Shown here: in pieces, positions 36,167 through 43,266 of the stretch
How the letters are laid out: each line of letters begins with the position of its first letter
Numbering within the stretch: the first letter of the stretch is position 1
NCBI GenBank assembly: GCA_965229725.1
Contig: OZ245923.1
Coordinates: forward strand, 186,001-250,000
DNA from: Aquirickettsia sp965229725
Lineage (GTDB): Bacteria > Pseudomonadota > Alphaproteobacteria > Rickettsiales > Midichloriaceae
Direction: 5' to 3'
DNA: 64,000 nucleotides
Notes under the pieces: model-generated
Databases searched by the model: none
Told to the model about the DNA's origin: nothing
What the model saw: only the letters and a program-made list of their open reading frames with translations
Translations under genes and position numbers: made by a program

Positions 36167-36496
36167 ATGGCAAATAAATTTAAAAAAAATGATAAAGTTA
36201 AAGTTATAACTGGCAAAGATAAAGGTAAAATTTCTGAAATTATTAGTTTTACACCAAAAAATGATAAAGTTATTTTAAACGGTGTAAATTTAGTAAAAAG
36301 ACATACTAAGCCTAATAAATTAAACCCAGAAGGTGGTATTGTGCAGAAAGAAATGCCGATTCATGTTTCGAATATTATGCACATCGATCCAAAAACAAAT
36401 TCTGCAGTTAAGATCGGGTTTAAATTCTTGAAAGATGGCAGAAAGGTTAGATACTTAAAAAAAACAGGTGAATTGATAGACAATAAAAAAGCTTAA
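36167..36496 (+). CDS. rplX: 50S ribosomal protein L24
   Basis: L24 starts 50S assembly at the 5' end of 23S rRNA. The 109-residue protein has the KOW motif KNDKVKVITGKDKGKISEII near 6-25 and NLVKRHTKPN near 42-51. Length is normal. Confidence 0.95.
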   Translation: MANKFKKNDKVKVITGKDKGKISEIISFTPKNDKVILNGVNLVKRHTKPNKLNPEGGIVQKEMPIHVSNIMHIDPKTNSAVKIGFKFLKDGRKVRYLKKTGELIDNKKA

Positions 36497-36498
36497 TT

Positions 36499-37044
36499 AT
36501 GACTAATTCAAGACTAGAGAAACATTATAATACGGTTAGCAGGAAGGAGCTTAAAAAGCACTTTAGTTTCAAAAATGATATGCAGATTCCGAAGTTAAAA
36601 AAAATATCAATAAATGTATCTGTGAAGGAAGCAATTACTGATTCTAAGGTCATGGATAAGGTATATGATGAAATCATGGCTATAACTGGACAAAAGCCAT
36701 TGATAACCAAGGCAAAGAAGTCTATTGCTGCATTCAAATTAAGAGAAGGAATGAAGATTGGCTGCAAAGTCACCCTCAGAAAGACTATGATGTATGAATT
36801 TTTGGATAGGTTGGTAAATATAGCGCTTCCAAGGGTTAGGGACTTTAAAGGTCTAAGTTCTAAACAATTTGATGGCAATGGTAATTTTTCATTAGGGATA
36901 AAAGAGCAAATCGTGTTTCCTGAAGTTGATTATAATAAAATTGATAAAATAAGAGGAATGAATATTATTATTGTGACTTCAACAAACAGCAATGAAGAAG
37001 CAAAGTTTCTATTAAAAACGTTTAATTTACCATTTTATAATTAA
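36499..37044 (+). CDS. rplE: 50S ribosomal protein L5
   Basis: L5 binds 5S rRNA and the P-site tRNA. The 181 residues contain KLKKISINVSV near 29, the TGQKPLITKAKKSIAAFKLR stretch near 54-73, and LPRVRDFKGLS near 110. Two bases from rplX and 19 from rpsN. Confidence 0.96.
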   Translation: MTNSRLEKHYNTVSRKELKKHFSFKNDMQIPKLKKISINVSVKEAITDSKVMDKVYDEIMAITGQKPLITKAKKSIAAFKLREGMKIGCKVTLRKTMMYEFLDRLVNIALPRVRDFKGLSSKQFDGNGNFSLGIKEQIVFPEVDYNKIDKIRGMNIIIVTSTNSNEEAKFLLKTFNLPFYN

Positions 37045-37063
37045 AATAATTAGATAAAATTTT

Positions 37064-37369
37064 ATGGCAAAAAAAAGTATAATCCAGAGAAATTTAAAAA
37101 GGATGAGATTGTTTAGTAATAATCAGGAAAAAAGAATCGAACTTAAAGCAATTCGTAATAGCAAGTTGAATACATTAGAAGAAAGATTTGAAGCCCAAGC
37201 TAGCTTATCAAAATTACCTAGGAATAGTTCAAAAACAAGGATAAGAAATAGGTGCTTGCTAAGTGGTAGAGGGAGAGGAGTATATAAGAAATTTAATCTA
37301 TCCAGGATATGGTTTAGAAAATTAGCTTCAGAATGTAAGTTGCCTGGTGTAACTAAGGCTAGTTGGTAA
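37064..37369 (+). CDS. rpsN: 30S ribosomal protein S14 (zinc-free type)
   Basis: S14 completes the 30S head. The 101-residue length and the single cysteine near CLLSGRGRG show the long, zinc-independent form usual in proteobacteria. The C-terminal signature RNRCLLSGRGRGVYKKFNLS lies near 63-82 and the protein ends with KLPGVTKASW. Confidence 0.96.
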   Translation: MAKKSIIQRNLKRMRLFSNNQEKRIELKAIRNSKLNTLEERFEAQASLSKLPRNSSKTRIRNRCLLSGRGRGVYKKFNLSRIWFRKLASECKLPGVTKASW

Positions 37370-37388
37370 TAATAAAAGGAAAATACAT

Positions 37389-37793
37389 ATGTCACAAACA
37401 CATTTACTTTCAGATACAATAGCAAGAATTAAAAATGCACAGCTAGTAAAAAAACAATATACAACTGTATATTGTTCTAAAAAAATTGAGCAGGTCTTAG
37501 ATGTTTTGCTACAAGCTGGTTATATTGCTAGTGTAGAAAAATATGAAGTGAGAAAAGGCGTGCATATGATCAAGGTAGGACTTAAATATGAGGGTAAATT
37601 AAGTCATCCAATTATCAAAGAGTTTAATGTTGTATCAAAACCAGGAAGAAAGGTATTTAAATCATATAAAGATTTAAATAAAATATACGGTGGATTAGGC
37701 TTAACAGTATTGTCAACTTCCAAAGGTATAATTAATGATAATGAGGCCAGAGATATTAAAGCTGGCGGTGAAGTTTTATGTAATATTTTTTAA
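37389..37793 (+). CDS. rpsH: 30S ribosomal protein S8
   Basis: S8 binds central 16S rRNA and in many bacteria represses the spc operon. The 134-residue product has LLSDTIARIKNAQLVKK near the start and ends with NDNEARDIKAGGEVLCNIF, matching the family's universal STSKGIINDNEAR C-terminal region. Confidence 0.96.
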   Translation: MSQTHLLSDTIARIKNAQLVKKQYTTVYCSKKIEQVLDVLLQAGYIASVEKYEVRKGVHMIKVGLKYEGKLSHPIIKEFNVVSKPGRKVFKSYKDLNKIYGGLGLTVLSTSKGIINDNEARDIKAGGEVLCNIF

Positions 37794-37801
37794 ATGGGAT
37801 T

Positions 37802-38332
37802 ATGTCAAAAATAGGAAAACAGCAAATTAATATACCGGACGAAGTTAAAACCAATCTCAATGGAAATTGCTTAGTTATTAAAGGTCCAAAAGGTGAACTA
37901 AGCATGAACATGTTTGATTCTATTGACTTTAAATTAAATGATAATTGTATTATGTTGTCGCCTAAAATTATTACTAAAAAAGTCAAATCTCTATGGGGAC
38001 TAGCTAGATCACTCATAAATAATATGGTGATAGGTGTTACTAAGGGATTTGTAAAAAAATTAGAAATCAATGGAGTAGGGTATAAAGTTAATAAAGATGG
38101 AGATTTGTTAATACTATCTTTAGGGTATAGTCATGATATTATATACCCAATTCCTCAAGAAGTTGATATAAAATGCACAAAAAATGTAATTGAAGTTGCT
38201 GGATGTGACAAGCAACTTGTTGGTCAAGTTTGTGCAGATATAAGAAGTTTAAGAAAGCCAGAGCCATATAAAGGCAAGGGCATTAAATATGAGAATGAAA
38301 CTATTGTAAGAAAAGAAGGCAAGAAAAAATAA
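37802..38332 (+). CDS. rplF: 50S ribosomal protein L6
   Basis: L6 supports the GTPase-associated region. The 176 residues have two related domains, with SLINNMVIGVTKGFVKKLEI near 74-93 and the signature PEPYKGKGIKYENE near 153-166. Length is typical. Confidence 0.96.
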   Translation: MSKIGKQQINIPDEVKTNLNGNCLVIKGPKGELSMNMFDSIDFKLNDNCIMLSPKIITKKVKSLWGLARSLINNMVIGVTKGFVKKLEINGVGYKVNKDGDLLILSLGYSHDIIYPIPQEVDIKCTKNVIEVAGCDKQLVGQVCADIRSLRKPEPYKGKGIKYENETIVRKEGKKK

Positions 38333-38347
38333 TTAGGTATTTAAAAA

Positions 38348-38707
38348 ATGTTAAGTAAAAGATTAAGGCATATCAGACGAAAAGAGAGAACTAGGTACAA
38401 GCTTAAGCCTAGTAACTTAGATAGGCTAAGGTTATGTTTTTATACTTCAAATAAGTATATATATAGTCAAGTTATTGATGAAAATAAAAGAATCACAATC
38501 ACTTCTTTGGCAACTTATAATGAAGACTTTAAGAACTTTAAAAATAAGAACAACATTAAAGCTGCGGAATTGCTTGGTGAAAAATTTGCTAAGTTATTAT
38601 TAGACAGAAAAATTAAAGATGTGTATTTTGACAGAGGTAGGCTTAAATATCACGGCAAAGCTAAAGCCTTTGCTGAAAGTGCAAGAAAAAATGGGTTAAA
38701 TTTTTAA
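38348..38707 (+). CDS. rplR: 50S ribosomal protein L18
   Basis: L18 binds 5S rRNA. The 119-residue product has the N-terminal basic region LRHIRRKERTRYKLKPSNL, and ends with VYFDRGRLKYHGKAKAFAES, the usual C-terminal signature. Its TAA stop shares its last base with the rpsE ATG (taATGg), so translation is coupled. Confidence 0.95.
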   Translation: MLSKRLRHIRRKERTRYKLKPSNLDRLRLCFYTSNKYIYSQVIDENKRITITSLATYNEDFKNFKNKNNIKAAELLGEKFAKLLLDRKIKDVYFDRGRLKYHGKAKAFAESARKNGLNF

Positions 38708-39228
38708 TGGCTAACAAAATGGTAAACAACAATTCAGAAATAGTAGAAAGATTAGTTAAAGTAAATAGGTGTACCTCTGTTACTAAAGGTGGTAGAAAAT
38801 TTAGTTTTTCAGTTATTGTAGTGGTTGGTGATAAAAAAGGAAAGGTAGGCTATGGTTTAGGAAAAGCTACTGAGGTGATGGATGCTAAAGCGAAAGCGCT
38901 AGATGAGGCTAGAAAAAACATGTTTAAAATACCTCTAAGAGAAGGTAGAACCTTACATCATGACACTATTGGCAAATTTTGTTCTGGTAAAGTTATAATG
39001 AGGGCAGCTCCTGCTGGTACTGGGATTATAGCAGGTGGTCCAACAAGACCGCTTTTTGAAGTTTTAGGCATTAAAGACATTGTTGCTAAATCAGTTGGTT
39101 CAAATAACCCTCATAATGTTGTTAAAGCAGTTATGATGGGGCTTAAAGGAACCAGCACACCTAAAATGATTGCGGATAAGAGAGGGAAAAAAGTAGTTGA
39201 AATAGCTAGTCAGCGAGAAAAAACTTAA
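38707..39228 (+). CDS. rpsE: 30S ribosomal protein S5
   Basis: S5 helps fidelity and forms the mRNA entry site. The 173 residues show the double-stranded RNA-binding region GRKFSFSVIVVVGDKKGKVG near 30-49 and the AAPAGTGIIAGGPTRPLFE stretch near 100-118. It is followed directly by rplO: the usual rpmD (L30) between them is absent, and the 16-base gap is too short to hold it. Confidence 0.96.
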   Translation: MANKMVNNNSEIVERLVKVNRCTSVTKGGRKFSFSVIVVVGDKKGKVGYGLGKATEVMDAKAKALDEARKNMFKIPLREGRTLHHDTIGKFCSGKVIMRAAPAGTGIIAGGPTRPLFEVLGIKDIVAKSVGSNNPHNVVKAVMMGLKGTSTPKMIADKRGKKVVEIASQREKT

Positions 39229-39244
39229 AGATGGTATTAATATT

Positions 39245-39691
39245 ATGTTAAATCAGTTAAAAGGGAATATAGGAGCAAGAAAGAAAAAAAAATGCTTAGG
39301 AAGAGGCATAGCTTCAGGAAAAGGTAAAACATGTGGTAGAGGTGGAAAAGGGCAGACAGCAAGGAGTGGTGTTGCTCTAGCTGGATTTGAAGGAGGTCAA
39401 ACTCCTTTGTATAGAAGATTACCTAAGAGAGGATTTAACCCCATTAACAGACAGTCGTATAAGGTTGTCAATCTTTATCAGATCAATTATCTAATTAAAA
39501 ATAAAAAACTTACCCAAGATATTAAATTACAGGATATAGAGAAATTAGGTTTGTTTAATCCTAAAAAAGAAAAATTGAAATTACTTGGAAAAGGCATTTT
39601 TGAGCAAAAATTTAATATTGAAGTTAATAATGCTTCTAAAAAGTTAATTGAATATGCTTCAAAGAATGGTTCAACTATCAAATTAGTATAA
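39245..39691 (+). CDS. rplO: 50S ribosomal protein L15
   Basis: L15 is a late-assembly 50S protein. The 148-residue product begins MLNQLKGNIGARKKKKCLGR and has the glycine-rich GKGKTCGRGGKGQTARSG segment near 27-44, plus LYRRLPKRGF near 60. It precedes secY by 17 bases, the normal spc order. Confidence 0.95.
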   Translation: MLNQLKGNIGARKKKKCLGRGIASGKGKTCGRGGKGQTARSGVALAGFEGGQTPLYRRLPKRGFNPINRQSYKVVNLYQINYLIKNKKLTQDIKLQDIEKLGLFNPKKEKLKLLGKGIFEQKFNIEVNNASKKLIEYASKNGSTIKLV

Positions 39692-39708
39692 ATCGCAACA
39701 TAATTAAA

Positions 39709-41040
39709 ATGAAAAAACATCAAAGCCAAAATTTTGGTAATTCCTTAAAAAGTGGTGGAGACCTAGGCAAGAAGATTTTTTTCGTTATATTTATTTTAAT
39801 TATTTATAGATTCGGGACATACATACCACTACCTGGTGTTAATTTAATGATTTTAGACAGCATAGTAAGCGAACAGGCAAAAGGTATTTTAGGAATGTTT
39901 AATGTTTTAACAGGTGGGGCACTTGGTAGAATGTCTATATTTACATTAAACATAATGCCATATATAACAGCCTCGATAATTATGCAGTTAATGACGGTGC
40001 TATCTAAGGACTTTAGTGAACTTAGAAAATCTGGGGAATCAGGTAGGCAAAAAATAAATCAATATTCTAAATATTTATCAGTTATTCTTGCTTTATTTCA
40101 AGGGTATGGTATTGCAGTTGGGATTGAATCTCTTAGCCATAATGGTATCGCACTAATAAGTGATCCTGGAATTTATTTTAGGATTGTTACAATGTTTAGT
40201 TTAATGGGGGGCACAATTGTTGTTGTTTGGTTTGCAGATCAAATAAATACAAAAGGAATTGGAAATGGAAGTTCCGTAATAATCTTTGCGGGTATTGTGT
40301 CAGGTTTATTACCATCCATCTTTTCATTACTAGAAATGGGTAGGAATAATATAGTATCCACACAATTTTTACTTTTATGCTTTATACTCATCATATTCAT
40401 GATTGTCTTTGTTGTGTTCATTGAAAAAGCGCAGAGAAAATTAGTGGTTCAGTATCCTAGAAAGCAAGTTGGGAAAAAAATATACGCTGGAGACTCAACA
40501 CATCTGCCAATTAAAATTAATGTTTCTGGAGTAATACCTCCAATATTCGCAAATGCATTGTTATTATTTCCTGCAACAATAGCTGGTTTCAGCACAGGTT
40601 CCGAAGCTACTGGATGGCGTAAATTTGTTGAAATTTATCTGTCACAAGGAAAGCCATTATATGTTGTGTTATATATTGTATTTATAGTATTTTTCTGTTT
40701 TTTCTATAGTACAATTGTATTTAACCCAGAAGAGACTGCAGAAAATTTAAGAAAAAGTGGTGCAATTATTATTGGTAGAAGGCCGGGAAATCAAACGAAA
40801 GAATATTTACAGTATATTTTAACAAGAATTACAGTAATAGGAGCTTCATATATAGCAATAATTTGTGCAGTACCAGAAGTTTTAACACATCAATTTAATA
40901 TGCCTTTCTATTTAGGGGGTACGAGTATATTAATTGTCATTAGTGTAGTCTTAGATTTAAGTTCACAAATTCAATCACATTTATTAAGCAATAAATATGT
41001 AAACTTGATGAAAAAAACTGATATGATGAGGCGAAGATAA
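39709..41040 (+). CDS. secY: protein translocase subunit SecY
   Basis: SecY is the protein-conducting channel. The 443-residue protein has ten membrane segments, the plug region near 65, and the family signatures ITASIIMQLMTVLSKDF near 86 and RKSGESGRQKINQYSKYLSV near 106. SecE lies 15 kb away in the rif cluster. Its last base is the first base of the adk start (taATGa). Confidence 0.97.
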   Translation: MKKHQSQNFGNSLKSGGDLGKKIFFVIFILIIYRFGTYIPLPGVNLMILDSIVSEQAKGILGMFNVLTGGALGRMSIFTLNIMPYITASIIMQLMTVLSKDFSELRKSGESGRQKINQYSKYLSVILALFQGYGIAVGIESLSHNGIALISDPGIYFRIVTMFSLMGGTIVVVWFADQINTKGIGNGSSVIIFAGIVSGLLPSIFSLLEMGRNNIVSTQFLLLCFILIIFMIVFVVFIEKAQRKLVVQYPRKQVGKKIYAGDSTHLPIKINVSGVIPPIFANALLLFPATIAGFSTGSEATGWRKFVEIYLSQGKPLYVVLYIVFIVFFCFFYSTIVFNPEETAENLRKSGAIIIGRRPGNQTKEYLQYILTRITVIGASYIAIICAVPEVLTHQFNMPFYLGGTSILIVISVVLDLSSQIQSHLLSNKYVNLMKKTDMMRRR

Positions 41041-41711
41041 TGATAATAATTTTATTGGGTGCACCTGGTGTAGGTAAAGGTACTCAGGCAAAATTATTAG
41101 CAGATAAGTATCACCTAAAGATTCTATCCACAGGGGAAATTTTAAGAAAGGCTGTTAAAGAAAAGACAGAGCTTGGTAGGAAAGCAGAAAAAATTATCAA
41201 TAAAGGTGATCTAGTCTCTGATGATATTGTGTGCACTTTAATAGAAAATGAGCTGATGATAAGAGATGAAAACTTTAATGGATATATTCTAGATGGATTT
41301 CCAAGGACTATTGAGCAGGCAAAAAAACTTGATTTAATTTGTGCCAAAAATAATTTAAATAAGCCATATATAGTAACCTTAAATTTAACAGAGGAGGAAA
41401 TAGTAAGAAGGCTATCAGCTCGATTTTATTGTTCTAATTGTAATCAAAGCTACAACTCTATTACTAACCCCACCAAAGTAAAAGGTATATGCGATAAATG
41501 TCTAGGCCAAACTTTTTATATTAGAAAAGATGATAAGGCAGAAATAATAGAGTTAAGGTTAACTGCATATTTAAATCAAACAAAACCACTAATTCAATAT
41601 TATTGTGCGAGCAAAAACTATTATTCAATTGAAGCTGATCAGGATATTCAGACAATTTATAGTAAAGTGACTTTCTTCGTTGATCAATCAATTAAAGTTA
41701 ATTCCTCCTGA
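41040..41711 (+). CDS. adk: adenylate kinase (zinc-type lid)
   Basis: Adenylate kinase equilibrates ATP, AMP and ADP. The 223 residues have the P-loop GAPGVGKGTQ at 7-16 and DGFPRTIEQA near 84. The lid contains two C-x2-C pairs (YCSNC and ICDKC, near 130-155), which bind zinc, as in Gram-positive and some rickettsial enzymes. It is the last gene before the IS-disturbed region; rpsM, rpsK, rpoA and rplQ, which normally follow, are missing. Confidence 0.96.
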   Translation: MIIILLGAPGVGKGTQAKLLADKYHLKILSTGEILRKAVKEKTELGRKAEKIINKGDLVSDDIVCTLIENELMIRDENFNGYILDGFPRTIEQAKKLDLICAKNNLNKPYIVTLNLTEEEIVRRLSARFYCSNCNQSYNSITNPTKVKGICDKCLGQTFYIRKDDKAEIIELRLTAYLNQTKPLIQYYCASKNYYSIEADQDIQTIYSKVTFFVDQSIKVNSS

Positions 41712-41746
41712 GTATTAAAGAGATAATTTGCTTGATGTACCGTAGT

Positions 41747-41819
41747 TTAACTCGAACTGCATTTTAGGATTAATGAATAAATTTTTATCAATAATAGGTT
41801 TGTCTGGTCTTAGTTGATA
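41747..41819. repeat. truncated second copy of the MITE-like element
   Basis: These 73 bases match 18274-18346 with three mismatches, beginning at the terminal repeat (TTAACTCGAACTGCA here, one change) and stopping 2 bases before the IS3-type end at 41822. The distal two thirds of the element do not reappear on the far side of the insertion sequence, so the remainder was lost. Confidence 0.85.
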
Positions 41820-41880
41820 AATGGTCCTAGTTGGTTGGACAGTTATGCAGCTGGTTAAAGGATAAATTCCATGGTTAAAA

Positions 41881-42731
41881 TTAAGCTGTAAACTTGTTAT
41901 TCATTGGCTTTGAGCCATCAGAATTACCTCTATAATAAACCTCTTCTGGAGTAAGTTCAGCAAATGTTGAATGTGGCCTATTGTTATTATAAAATTCTAG
42001 CCAGTTAGCAATAGCTTCTCTTAATTGGACAACATTATCAAATTCCTGAAGATATATGCATTCATACTTTAAAGACCTCCATAATCTTTCTATAAAAACG
42101 TTATCCATCCAGCATCCTTTGCCATCCATAGATATTTTTATATTATGGCTTTTTAAGATGTCAGTAAAGCTAATACTGGTAAATTGACCTCCTTGATCTG
42201 TATTAAAGATATCTGGTTTGCCATATAGACTCAACTCTTCTTCTAAAGCAGACAAGCAAAATACCACATCCAGAGTATTTGACAATCTCCATGACAACAC
42301 TTTTCTAGAAGCCCAATCCATTATAGCCACCAAACACATAAAGCCCTTATTCATTGGAATATATGTGATATCAGTACACCAGACTTCATTCGCTTTACTA
42401 ATAACTTTATCTCTTAATAAATATGGATATATTTTGTGCTGGTTATCCTTTTTACTAGTATTAGGCTTTTGATACACGGCACTTATTCCCATTATTCTCA
42501 TCAACCTTCTTACCTTATATCTATAAGCAAATCCCCCTCTTTTTTTAAATGCATACTCATTTGTCTAGAACCATAAAATGGATGTTTTATATAAATCTCA
42601 TCTATCTTCTTCATAAACTCCAGATTCTCAGCACTTTCACCTTTAGAATTATAATAACAGCTTGATCTTGCTACCTGCAGCAACTGACATTGCTTAGATA
42701 TACTCAATTTATCTTGATTACTCTTTATCAT
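41881..42731 (-). pseudogene. IS3-family transposase OrfB, frameshifted
   Basis: Two frames make up one integrase. The first (42731-42510) has the N-terminal LLQVARSSCYYNS region and stops after HLKKEGDLLIDIR. The second (up to 41881) resumes with VRRLMRIMGISAVYQKP. They meet at a run of seven A and five G near 42530-42545, where an indel changes frame. The DDE residues survive: WCTDITYIP (first Asp), NTDQGGQF (second Asp) and DNVFIERLWRSLKYE (Glu). The orfB ATG overlaps the orfA stop (ATGA). Confidence 0.87.
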
Positions 42732-43032
42732 CTCAAGCCTCCATTCTTTCCTAGTTTTTCGTATGCATCTTGCAAAAAATCCTTTTCAACTGTTAATTCT
42801 CCTATTTTTGCATGCAGTTGTTTTACTTGATGTTCATTTGACACTTCGGACTTATCGTGTTTACCAGAAAATGCATTGTTCATATTATCTAATGCCTGTT
42901 TCTTCCACTTGCTGATCATATTTGCATTGATTCCGTATCTGGCTGATAGCTCGCTCAACGTCTCTTCCTCTCTGATTGCTGATAGCGCTACTTTTGTTTT
43001 GAATACTGCACTGTCTTTTTCTTTTTACTCAT
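42728..43032 (-). pseudogene. IS3-family transposase OrfA, frameshifted near its start
   Basis: OrfA is the helix-turn-helix DNA-binding part of the transposase. The natural start is the ATG at 43032, preceded by GGAGGAAGAT. One A is missing from the A-rich run near 43013-43026: the ATG frame stops after 14 codons, while the other frame reads DSAVFKTKVALSAIREEE and on into LSELSARYGINANMISKWKK. The C-terminal leucine-rich end (KQLHAKIGELTVEKDFLQ) is intact. Confidence 0.8.
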
Positions 43033-43119
43033 ATCTTCCTCCGATATTTTTATTTTTTTATATCAGAATTTATCCTTATACTCCTGTCCAGCTATCTAGG
43101 ACCACCTCTTTCCTAATTA

Positions 43120-43200
43120 GGTAACACAATTTATATATAGGCAGTCATATTTAGGAGACATTAATAATCTTTCAATAAACACGCTGTCGCATCCACAATT
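43120..43200 (-). pseudogene. fossil of an IS3-type transposase C-terminus
   Basis: The minus-strand frame reads CGCDSVFIERLLMSPKYDC followed by LYIN. It aligns with GCWMDNVFIERLWRSLKYEC-IYLQ of the neighbouring OrfB, including the catalytic-Glu helix. Stops and changes around it show an old relic, lying between the insertion sequence and the ankyrin gene. It is distinct from the adjacent IS copy. Confidence 0.7.
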
Positions 43201-43266
43201 CTTTACTATCTATCCAATTTTTAGGACTATACCTCCTTTTAAAGGTCCCCATATCTGCCTTTACTC

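Larger units (their letters stand above)
41822..43104 (-). mobile_element. IS3-family insertion sequence, decayed
   Basis: The element is bounded by imperfect inverted repeats: TGGTCCTAGTTGGTTGGACAG at the left (41822-41842... first 20 bases shown) and the complement of TGGTCCTAGATAGCTGGACA at the right, ending at 43104. The TG...CA ends and two overlapping transposase frames on the minus strand (orfA, orfB with a DDE integrase core) define the IS3 family. No matching target duplication is seen (flanks aaa and cct). Both frames carry indels, so this copy is probably immobile. Confidence 0.88.
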
